A stretch of 7,177 bases of DNA from Lancefieldella parvula_C (lineage in GTDB: Bacteria > Actinomycetota > Coriobacteriia > Coriobacteriales > Atopobiaceae). Shown here one piece after another: positions 1 through 5,231 of this stretch; positions within the stretch are counted from its first letter, which is position 1; each line of letters begins with the position of its first letter. The notes under the pieces are model-generated. The model was given only the letters and a program-made list of their open reading frames with translations, searched no databases and had not been told where the DNA came from. Location of the stretch: positions 1 to 7,177 of the forward strand of contig NZ_JRND01000023.1 in the NCBI RefSeq assembly GCF_000758945.1, read 5' to 3'. A program made the translations under genes and the position numbers.

Positions 1-44
1 GAACTGCCTCCCATTTCTTGGACATAAGAAATGGGAGGCAGTTC
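1..44. repeat. Perfect 19-bp inverted repeat (hairpin) at the left edge
   Basis: Arms GAACTGCCTCCCATTTCTT (1-19) and its exact reverse complement (26-44) flank the 6-base loop GGACAT. The outer half of the stem is GC-rich and the part next to the loop is AT-rich. A run of six T (59-64) follows, but 14 bases beyond the stem, which is too far for a textbook intrinsic terminator on the plus strand. It most likely ends or separates an upstream transcript outside the window. The stem may extend further left than can be seen. Confidence 0.75.
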
Positions 45-85
45 ACTTCGTCGGGCGCTTTTTTATGCCGTTTACGGGAGTACAT

Positions 86-114
86 TTGGAACGCGACGTG
101 TGTGCTGGTAAAAT
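86..114 (+). promoter_or_regulatory. Sigma-70-type promoter of the three-gene membrane cassette
   Basis: A -35 box TTGGAA (86-91) and a -10 box TAAAAT (109-114) are separated by 17 bp. TG at 106-107 gives an extended -10 element. Transcription would start near 121, leaving a leader of about 20 bases with AGGAGGT (131-137) just before the first start codon. No operator-like repeat is visible here. Confidence 0.6.
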
Positions 115-140
115 ATTAAAAAGTTGATGAAGGAGGTACT

Positions 141-362
141 ATGTCACTGTATCGTCATCTACATTCTAGTTTTGGTTCAGTCCAAAAAATTGCGCTTGCT
201 GCCAGCACTTTTGTCATGACAATTGCGCTACCCGTTATCGCAAAAGCTGATGTTATTTCTACGCCAAGAATCGGTAGATCATCTAGCTTCTTAGTCATGG
301 CTGCAATTTCTATTCTTGTAGCAGTAATTGGCCTCATCATGATCATAAGGCGTCGCAGGTAA
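141..362 (+). CDS. Small exported single-pass membrane protein, unknown function (73 aa)
   Basis: I do not recognise a named family. The ATG follows a strong AGGAGGT site by three bases. Residues 1-36 look like a signal peptide: basic start, hydrophobic core about 17-33, and an AKA|D cleavage site after residue 36. The mature part would be only 37 residues: a short external stretch DVISTPRIGRSSS (37-49), one hydrophobic helix (50-69) and the tail RRRR (70-73). That tail arrangement looks like a sortase cell-wall sorting signal, with TPRIG (41-45) sitting where LPxTG would be, but the motif is too degenerate to call. It is the first gene of an operon with the MFS protein, whose TTG start lies four bases past this stop. 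It could be a small partner subunit of that transporter or a decayed surface protein; the intact signals favour a functional peptide. Function unknown. Confidence 0.75.
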   Translation: MSLYRHLHSSFGSVQKIALAASTFVMTIALPVIAKADVISTPRIGRSSSFLVMAAISILVAVIGLIMIIRRRR

Positions 363-366
363 AACC

Positions 367-1632
367 TTGTCCACAACGCAGCAGATTCTTCCCAAAAAAG
401 AAGTCACTACATTTGCGTATGCACTTTGTCACTTTGTAGTTGACTTTGCATGCGTATCTACCATGCTCTGCGCGGTAAGCCGAGTGTTGGGAGAGTCTGG
501 CCAGGGTTCGATGGAAGTTGTTGCGCTCAGTATTTTACTGTATGACATAGTTGCCTTTACCCTGCAGCTCCCTATAGGCATTGCGCTGGATCAGCTGGAT
601 AAGAACTCCTATGCCGCCTTACTTTCGTATGCTTCAGTGGGCGCTGGAGTTGTTCTTTCGCTGGTCCCTATAGCCCTTCTCGAGTGGCCTGCGATTCTTT
701 TGCTTGCGATTGGAAACGCACTCTTCCATAGTGCAGGCGGACTGAGCGTCCTTAATATCTCGCAAAAACATGCAGGACCTTCGGGAATCTTTATTGCAAC
801 TGGTGCAATTGGAGTCTTTTTAGGTACACAAAGTGCTCAAATGGGAAGACTTCAGATTGCGTTTTCCCTGCTTGTGCTGTTGTTCTTATGCGCGCTTATC
901 ACGCTTGTAGTGCAAAAGGTTAACAAGAAGTACTGGAACGTGCATAACGTTTCGTTTGACATTCCTAGGCTTTCGTCCAATACATTGCTTGCGATTGCAC
1001 TGCTGAGCCTTGTGGTGGCGCTGAGAAGCTATGCTGGCATGGTTATGGCATTTCCTTGGAAGAGTGAGATGCTCTTACTGGTATTAAGTATCATTGGCGT
1101 ATTTGCAGGTAAAGCGCTTGGTGGAGTGGTTGCTGATCGTATTGGCTTCAGGACTACAGCTATCTTTTCGCTCATTGTTGCAGCCACCTTGTTTGTGCCC
1201 TCATGGGAGATACCGGTTATGGGCCTTCTGGGTGTATTTTTCTTCAACTTTACTATGTCCATTACGTTGGCATCTCTGGCAAATATCTTGCCTAACGCAA
1301 AAGGCACCGCGTTTGGACTGGCCAGTTTCTCACTAGCCGTAGGTGCGTTGCCTGCGCTCGCAGGATTCCGTATTGAACATCCTGCGATGCTCTCTGGTAT
1401 CAGTTTGGTCTCGGCACTTTCGTTGGGCGTAGGTCTTACGTTAGTCAAAGATTCCGTGGCTACAGGGCCATTTGGTCATGAGCGTATGTTCCAGGCAGCA
1501 CAAATTGTTGAGGCTGTAGAGGAAGATAATCTAATCGCAGAGCTATCTGATCAGGTTGATGAGCTTGCGGTTGAAGATGAGTGCACGACTGAAGACTATC
1601 TTGTTGATGAAGACAAACAAGTAGAAGGCTAA
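367..1632 (+). CDS. Major facilitator superfamily transporter with acidic C-terminal tail (421 aa)
   Basis: Predicted 12-TM secondary transporter. Helices lie at roughly 17-36, 50-73, 82-103, 108-127, 139-156, 163-183, 205-229, 235-256, 264-279, 283-304, 313-332 and 341-361. The second-half cytoplasmic loop carries the MFS motif-A-like GGVVADRIGFR (252-262), and GIALDQLDK (71-79) is the first-half equivalent. TM1 has H22 and D26 within the membrane. GNALFHSAGG (116-125) resembles the TM4 signature of the fosmidomycin-resistance (Fsr-like) MFS branch, but the substrate cannot be deduced. Residues 374-421 form an atypical cytoplasmic tail with 17 acidic residues in 48. The start is TTG at 367, four bases after the upstream stop, with a weak CAGGT site inside the preceding gene, suggesting translational coupling. 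The next gene starts four bases after this stop. MFS membership is secure; everything about cargo is inference. Confidence 0.8.
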   Translation: MSTTQQILPKKEVTTFAYALCHFVVDFACVSTMLCAVSRVLGESGQGSMEVVALSILLYDIVAFTLQLPIGIALDQLDKNSYAALLSYASVGAGVVLSLVPIALLEWPAILLLAIGNALFHSAGGLSVLNISQKHAGPSGIFIATGAIGVFLGTQSAQMGRLQIAFSLLVLLFLCALITLVVQKVNKKYWNVHNVSFDIPRLSSNTLLAIALLSLVVALRSYAGMVMAFPWKSEMLLLVLSIIGVFAGKALGGVVADRIGFRTTAIFSLIVAATLFVPSWEIPVMGLLGVFFFNFTMSITLASLANILPNAKGTAFGLASFSLAVGALPALAGFRIEHPAMLSGISLVSALSLGVGLTLVKDSVATGPFGHERMFQAAQIVEAVEEDNLIAELSDQVDELAVEDECTTEDYLVDEDKQVEG

Positions 1633-1636
1633 TGGC

Positions 1637-2014
1637 ATGGACGACCAAATATTTTTATTGCCGTATTTGATAACCATTATTCCGATATTTGCGTTTTGTC
1701 TGATTCTGACTATTACTGTTGAGCTTATTGTCGCAAAATCGCTTGGCGTTAAAGACAATCACGCGCTGCTGATTGTTGTGGCTGCACAGGTGCTTACCAA
1801 TCCAATCGCTGTTTTTATCACAAGTGTCCTTGTTAATGTGGTTGCTAACGACGCTCAGTATTGGGCGTGTGTCATAGCGGTTGAGCTGGCCGTTATTGTT
1901 GTTGAAGGTCTCATTTACAAGGTAAAAAGAGTAAGCGACGCTCCATGGACACTTTCAATCTTGTCTAATCTTGCGTCGGTTTCTGTGGGTATTCTCGTTC
2001 AAACACTTATATAA
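1637..2014 (+). CDS. Four-TM membrane protein of unknown function (125 aa)
   Basis: No named family recognised. The ATG is preceded by AGAAGG (1623-1628), eight bases upstream and inside the end of the MFS gene, so the two are probably translationally coupled. Four hydrophobic helices are visible at about 8-36, 42-68, 74-95 and 104-124, joined by very short loops. Notable residues are glutamates in or at the edge of helices (E29 in VELIVAK, E83 and E90 in VELAVIVVEGLIYK) and the helix-2 motif LTNPIAV (53-59). VEL and the pattern E-L-x-V recur in helices 1 and 3, which hints at an internal duplication of a two-helix unit. Being last in the operon with an MFS protein, it may be an accessory subunit. 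From the sequence alone it could also be an independent transporter or a membrane-protein chaperone. Confidence 0.7.
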   Translation: MDDQIFLLPYLITIIPIFAFCLILTITVELIVAKSLGVKDNHALLIVVAAQVLTNPIAVFITSVLVNVVANDAQYWACVIAVELAVIVVEGLIYKVKRVSDAPWTLSILSNLASVSVGILVQTLI

Positions 2015-2016
2015 AA

Positions 2017-2060
2017 ATTTAGCGAGAAACCCTTTGAATGGAAGGGGTTTCTCGCCAAAT
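2017..2060. terminator. Shared terminator hairpin between converging operons
   Basis: Arms GCGAGAAACCC (2022-2032) and GGGTTTCTCGC (2045-2055) form an 11-bp stem around a 12-base loop. ATTT (2017-2020) and AAAT (2057-2060) extend it after one mismatch. On the minus strand the stem is followed by TAAATTTTTATA, a reasonable U-tract, so it should end the metal-transport operon efficiently. On the plus strand it is followed by CAAATCTGGG, a poor U-tract, so termination of the membrane cassette is probably weaker or occurs further on. Confidence 0.75.
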
Positions 2061-2084
2061 CTGGGTGATTTATGAGATGAAGCC

Positions 2085-2225
2085 TTAATGGACAATTGCA
2101 ATAAGAAGAGCTCCGACCATAAGACCAATGGATGTTCTTAATGCCGCTGAGGCTTGCCTGTGCAAGAGCTTTTGCGCGCGGGTTGCGTGCGTGAGCTGGG
2201 CTTCTGAAGTGTTGAGTGTACGCAT
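2085..2225 (-). CDS. Small single-pass membrane peptide at the end of the metal ABC operon (46 aa)
   Basis: This ORF runs from an ATG at 2225 to TAA at 2085-2087. A near-perfect AAGGAGG (2230-2236) lies four bases upstream, and the gene begins 13 bases after the permease stop. The N-terminal 30 residues are polar and probably helical, with several Q, H, R and K (for example THATRAQKLLHRQ at 12-24). Residues 31-45 (TSIGLMVGALLIAIV) form one hydrophobic helix, and the chain ends in His46. The terminator stem begins 29 bases after the stop. The ribosome site, position and membrane helix support a real gene, but I know no family for it. By analogy with other small membrane proteins encoded beside transporters, it might modulate or stabilise the permease; this is inference. 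Confidence 0.6.
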   Translation of the reverse strand: MRTLNTSEAQLTHATRAQKLLHRQASAALRTSIGLMVGALLIAIVH

Positions 2226-2238
2226 TGGTCCTCCTTTC

Positions 2239-3075
2239 TTAGTTCTTGTCTAGTATATGCCTAAAAGTAAGCTTTGGTAAACTCTTTAGTATAAAAATGA
2301 TACAAAAAACCACGCCGAGGGTGAGTCCAATCATTCCTCCAGAAGAGGCGTCTAAGTAATAACTGCCTGTTATTCCAATCAAAACGCTGACCGTGGCAAT
2401 AAGCGGAGAAATCCAGAGCATATGTCGCATCTGATTGGTAAGAAGCCTTGCGCAGGCACCCGGAACAATAAGCAGCGAGACTGACAAAATGACGCCAACT
2501 GCCTGGAGCGATATGACAATTGCGAGGGCTAAGGCAACAAGCAAAAATGAAGTGAGTGTTTTAGTAGAAAGACCGATTGCTTGAACCTGCGTGGGATCAA
2601 ATGAAAGCAAGGTCAGGTCCTTGTTTTTAAGGATGAGCAGGATTGCAATAGGCAGGCCAATACAAAGAACTTGCAGCATGTCGGGAGTAGTGACACCTAA
2701 AAGGTTTCCAAAGAGTATGTGCGAGAGGTTAATCTGACTTGGAACCTTGGATATGAGAACTGTTCCTAGTGCAAAAAACGTTGTAAATACAATGCCGATA
2801 GCAGTATCGGGGCGCACAATTTGGCTCTTTTTGACTTGTCCGACCAACACCACGGTAATGAGAGCAAACACAAGTGCTCCTACCAGATAGGGAAGTCCCA
2901 GCAGATGAGCAATGACCACGCCTGGGAGAATAGAATGCGAGATGGCGTCGCCCATAAGCGACCATCCCATGTGTGTGATCCAGCAGCTCAAAAGCCCGCA
3001 GACTATGGCGGTTGCAATTCCGGTGATGAGGGCTCGCTGCATGAATGCGTATTGGAGAATGTCTACCTCAGGCAT
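2239..3075 (-). CDS. Metal-ion (Mn/Fe/Zn-type) ABC transporter permease, ABC-3 family (278 aa)
   Basis: Integral membrane subunit carrying divalent metal through the cytoplasmic membrane, paired with the ATPase encoded upstream. Family hallmarks are GDAISHSILPG (42-52), DTAIGIVFTTFFALG (90-104), GNLLGV (123-128), FDPTQVQAIGL (159-169) and the helix VGVILSVSLLIVPGACARLL (193-212). Length and a pattern of about eight or nine hydrophobic segments fit ZnuB/MntB/TroC-type permeases. The frame is open further upstream to 3306, but the ATG at 3075 is chosen because AGGAGGT (3081-3087) precedes it by five bases and the homologous region begins there. This start overlaps the ATPase stop by eight bases (ATGCCTGA), a sign of translational coupling. 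The family is certain; the metal is inferred from the binding protein. Confidence 0.93.
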   Translation of the reverse strand: MPEVDILQYAFMQRALITGIATAIVCGLLSCWITHMGWSLMGDAISHSILPGVVIAHLLGLPYLVGALVFALITVVLVGQVKKSQIVRPDTAIGIVFTTFFALGTVLISKVPSQINLSHILFGNLLGVTTPDMLQVLCIGLPIAILLILKNKDLTLLSFDPTQVQAIGLSTKTLTSFLLVALALAIVISLQAVGVILSVSLLIVPGACARLLTNQMRHMLWISPLIATVSVLIGITGSYYLDASSGGMIGLTLGVVFCIIFILKSLPKLTFRHILDKN

Positions 3076-3820
3076 GGAGCACCTCCTCAATGTGGGTATC
3101 TTCGGAAATACCAAGGTTCTGCAGGAGGGCATCTCCAGAAAGAATTTCTTTTGAAGACCCCTGTGCGGTAATGGTTTTATTGATGACCAGGCAGAGCGGG
3201 AATTTTTGCTGGGCCAAATTGATGTCGTGAATTGAAACGAGCAATGTTTTGCCTTCTTTACTGAGATTATTGAGTTGTTCGGTGATAATGGCCTCAGAGC
3301 GAGCATCTACTCCCGCAAACGGTTCGTCGAGAAATACCAGCTCAGCAGCTTGTGCTATTCCACGAGCCACAAAAACACGCTTTCTTTGTCCGCCCGAGAG
3401 TTGGGCAAGTGGACGATCTGCAAGGTCGGCCAGGTTAACGCGTTCAAGCGCCTGGGCAACCAGCTCTTTGTCCTGAGCGGAAGGTATGCGCATCCAACCC
3501 TGATGAACATATCTTCCCTGCATAACAACGTCTTTTACGAGCAGCGGAAACGTCGCGTCAATTGCCTCCGTTTGAGGAACGTAGGCTACTTTGCCCTGCT
3601 TGCGCGCCTGTGAAAGAGGTTGCTGACCCCAAGTAAGTGAACCCTCCCATGCGATGGTGTCCATCAGTGCTTTGAAGAGCGTAGATTTTCCGGCGCCATT
3701 GACGCCTACAAGTGCGCAAAGATCTCCTGTTGAGAGCGAGAAATTCACGTCATAAATGACGGGTTTCTCGCGGTCTTTTTTCTCGTACCAGGCGCAAAGT
3801 TGCGAAACACAAAGATTCAT
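3068..3820 (-). CDS. Metal-ion ABC transporter ATP-binding protein (250 aa)
   Basis: Cytoplasmic ATPase that powers metal import by the adjacent permease. All ABC motifs are intact: Walker A GVNGAGKST (39-47), Q-loop Q83 in YVPQTEAID, signature LSGGQ (141-145), Walker B LVFLDE (161-166), D-loop AGVDARSE (169-176) and switch His198 in VSIHD. The segment FPLLVKDVVMQGRY (91-104) is typical of the Mn/Zn/Fe chelate branch (MntB/ZnuC/TroB). The reading frame is open back to 3883, but ATG 3820 fits family length. GGGAAGG (3831-3837) precedes it by ten bases and lies within the last codons of the binding-protein gene, whose stop is seven bases upstream. The last eight bases overlap the permease gene. 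Confidence 0.93.
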   Translation of the reverse strand: MNLCVSQLCAWYEKKDREKPVIYDVNFSLSTGDLCALVGVNGAGKSTLFKALMDTIAWEGSLTWGQQPLSQARKQGKVAYVPQTEAIDATFPLLVKDVVMQGRYVHQGWMRIPSAQDKELVAQALERVNLADLADRPLAQLSGGQRKRVFVARGIAQAAELVFLDEPFAGVDARSEAIITEQLNNLSKEGKTLLVSIHDINLAQQKFPLCLVINKTITAQGSSKEILSGDALLQNLGISEDTHIEEVLHA

Positions 3821-3827
3821 CGAACAA

Positions 3828-4850
3828 TTACCTTCCCATGAGACCAGATACGATTGCGTCTGCGTCGTGTTGCAGCAGGTCAAGATAGGTGGGCACGGGG
3901 CCGTCAGCTTCCGAGAGGGAGTCTACGTACAATATGTTCTTCTCGTCAGTCTTGAGGACAGCACCCGTCTCGTCGGCTACCTGCTGCATTGCCTTGGGGC
4001 TTACCGTGGATTCGCAGAACACCGCAGGGATTTGCTGGGCTTTTACGGCTTCGACAACCTTGGCGATCTGCTGCGGAGTGCCTTCATCAGCGGCATTAAC
4101 GGCCCAGAGGTAGAGTTCCTTCATGTTGGTATCGCGGCACAGGTACGAGAACGCTCCCTCGCAGGTCACAAGCGTGCGCTGGCTCTCCGGCAGGGCGCTA
4201 AGCTCCTCAATCAGGTGAGAGGAGATGTTGTCGAGCTCCTTTTTGTATGCGTCGCCGTTGGCTTCGAAGTCTTTGGCGTGGTCAGGGACAAGGGTGCTGA
4301 GCGCGCGGACGATATTCTCGACGTAGATTTTGCCATTTGCGGGCGACATCCACGCATGCGGATTGGCTTGGCCCTGGTAGTCGCCCTCGGCGATGGGGAT
4401 GGCGGTGATGCCTTCGCTGAGGTCGGCGCGCTGAGCAGGCGAGTCGTCGACGAAGCGCTCAAACCAGCGCTCAAGACCCAGGCCGTTGTTGAGGATGAGC
4501 TGGGCTTTCTGTGCGCGCTTGAGGTCGTCGGGTGTTGGCTCGTAGTCGTGGATCTCGGCGCCGGCCTTAGTGATGGACTCTACCTGGCAGAACTCTCCCG
4601 CAACGCGAGAAGCCATGTCTTGGATGACGGTAAAAGTGGTCAAAACAAGGGGAGCCGAGGAGTTTGGGTTTTGCGCGGTGCTTGAGCTGGTAGCAGAATC
4701 GCGTGGGCCACACGCGGCGAGAGAAGCGATGGCTGCTGCGGAACTTGCGCTGAGCAAGGTCAGCGCTGACCTGCGGGTTAGGAGAGGATTGCGGGTAGCG
4801 TGCAGTTGTGGGTTTGCGACTGCTGAGATATGCGTGCAGTGATGTTTCAT
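3828..4850 (-). CDS. Metal-ion ABC transporter substrate-binding lipoprotein, Mn/Fe-like (340 aa)
   Basis: Surface-anchored cluster A-I solute-binding protein that captures a divalent metal and delivers it to the permease. Residues 1-47 are a lipoprotein signal: long n-region, twin arginines in LTRRSALTLL (24-33), hydrophobic stretch, and lipobox LAAC (44-47) with Cys47 as the lipidation site. The RR pair suggests possible Tat export. By alignment with PsaA/TroA-type proteins, the likely metal ligands are H101 (EIHDYEPTP), H165 (NPHAWMSP), E231 (CEGAF) and D310 (YVDSLSE). His-His-Glu-Asp is the manganese/iron pattern, and the His-rich loop of zinc-specific ZnuA is absent. ATG 4850 has AAGGAAG (4856-4862) five bases upstream. 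First gene of the operon. Its coding sequence is visibly more GC-rich than the permease gene. Zinc cannot be excluded without assay. Confidence 0.92.
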   Translation of the reverse strand: MKHHCTHISAVANPQLHATRNPLLTRRSALTLLSASSAAAIASLAACGPRDSATSSSTAQNPNSSAPLVLTTFTVIQDMASRVAGEFCQVESITKAGAEIHDYEPTPDDLKRAQKAQLILNNGLGLERWFERFVDDSPAQRADLSEGITAIPIAEGDYQGQANPHAWMSPANGKIYVENIVRALSTLVPDHAKDFEANGDAYKKELDNISSHLIEELSALPESQRTLVTCEGAFSYLCRDTNMKELYLWAVNAADEGTPQQIAKVVEAVKAQQIPAVFCESTVSPKAMQQVADETGAVLKTDEKNILYVDSLSEADGPVPTYLDLLQHDADAIVSGLMGR

Positions 4851-4967
4851 AGTCACTTCCTTAAAAGATATGAGAGCAAGTAGCTGCGGGGCTGAAAGCA
4901 AGAAACTGATAGCGTGAAGCCAAGAGTTAGGAGTTTGGAGCTACGAGCTCAACTGGTTTCTCTCCCT

Positions 4968-4996
4968 ATTGTATTCCTAAAAGTTAGCTTTGTCTA
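4968..4996 (-). promoter_or_regulatory. Promoter of the metal ABC operon
   Basis: On the minus strand, -35 TAGACA (4991-4996) and -10 TACAAT (4968-4973) are separated by exactly 17 bp, each one mismatch from consensus. Transcription would start near 4961, giving a leader of about 110 bases before ATG 4850. The -35 box and 12 bp of the spacer lie inside the palindrome at 4979-5002, so a bound repressor would block RNA polymerase. Confidence 0.75.
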
Positions 4997-5002
4997 ACTT
5001 TT
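4979..5002. promoter_or_regulatory. Palindromic operator, probable DtxR/MntR/ScaR-type metalloregulator site
   Basis: Perfect 9-bp arms AAAAGTTAG (4979-4987) and CTAACTTTT (4994-5002) surround a 6-base centre CTTTGT. Half-sites GTTAG/CTAAC recall DtxR/IdeR boxes, while the A-tract ends and six-base centre recall streptococcal ScaR/PsaR/MtsR operators of Mn transport operons (from memory, not searched). Its position over the promoter of a Mn/Fe-type ABC operon makes metal-dependent repression the natural reading. The regulator gene is not in this window. Confidence 0.7.
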
Positions 5003-5132
5003 GAAATTTACGAGGAAAGAAAAATGGTTAGATTTGCAGACAAATGTCCAAAAGATTGAACATGAAATTTAATGTGTCATTTATGTCGCATTTTAAGCAA
5101 ATTATTTTCCTTTGGCTTATTTACCATAGGAT

Positions 5133-5185
5133 TTGTGAAACAAAAATAATTTTTCTATAGCAAATTATGTGAATATGGCTAGAAT
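5133..5185 (+). promoter_or_regulatory. Probable promoter zone of the dehydrogenase-permease operon
   Basis: Two weak sigma-70 arrangements are visible. One is TTGTGA (5133-5138), 17 bp, TATAGC (5156-5161). The other uses TAGAAT (5180-5185) as the -10 box with a poor -35 near 5156-5162. Neither is close to consensus, which is consistent with an activator-dependent or repressed catabolic promoter. The first choice overlaps the left KdgR-like half-site. Confidence 0.35.
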
Positions 5186-5198
5186 TTATTTTGTTTCA
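5136..5198. promoter_or_regulatory. Split inverted repeat with KdgR/IclR-like half-sites
   Basis: TGAAACAAAA (5136-5145) is exactly inverted as TTTTGTTTCA (5189-5198). Half-site centres are 53 bp apart, about five helical turns. TGAAAC/GTTTCA are the half-sites known for enterobacterial KdgR, which controls kdgT and kdu genes, although there they are adjacent. Flanking the putative promoter of a kdgT operon, they could bind a looping repressor. The inference rests on motif resemblance plus context. Confidence 0.45.
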
Positions 5199-5231
5199 TA
5201 ATGGTTTGTGCTCGTTAAAAAAGGAGAGAGC

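Larger units (their letters stand above)
4851..5231. other. Divergent intergenic regulatory region (381 bases)
   Basis: This gap separates the leftward metal operon from the rightward sugar-acid operon. From 4851 to about 4961 it holds the transcribed leader of the metal operon. That leader includes a small hairpin, GAGCT-ACG-AGCTC at 4938-4950, but no recognisable riboswitch. From 4968 to 5002 lie the metal promoter and its palindrome. From 5003 to 5220 the sequence is AT-rich and contains inverted and direct repeats, with the sugar-operon promoter near 5133-5185. I find no convincing protein gene or structural RNA. Confidence 0.7.

Noticed and set aside
3076..3306. Upstream extension of the permease frame
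   Set aside because: It lies inside the ATPase gene, lacks membrane or family features, and the ATG at 3075 has a well-placed AGGAGGT.
3756..4685. Long plus-strand ORF (309 codons) antisense to the binding-protein gene
   Set aside because: It is a mirror of the GC-rich binding-protein gene; the minus frame has a signal peptide, lipobox and metal ligands, while this frame has no recognisable domain.
4851..4961. Possible metal riboswitch in the metal operon leader
   Set aside because: Only a 5-bp hairpin (4938-4950) is visible; no yybP-ykoY-like conserved core or terminator/antiterminator pair was found.
5024..5059. 11-codon plus-strand ORF (MVRFADKCPKD) after GAGGAAA
   Set aside because: The ribosome-like site is in purine-rich DNA, no attenuator hairpin follows, and no regulatory logic is visible. 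It was considered as a leader peptide but is too weak to annotate.
5062..5160. 32-codon AT-rich ORF in the intergenic region
   Set aside because: No ribosome site, composition simply follows AT richness, and it overlaps the putative promoter.
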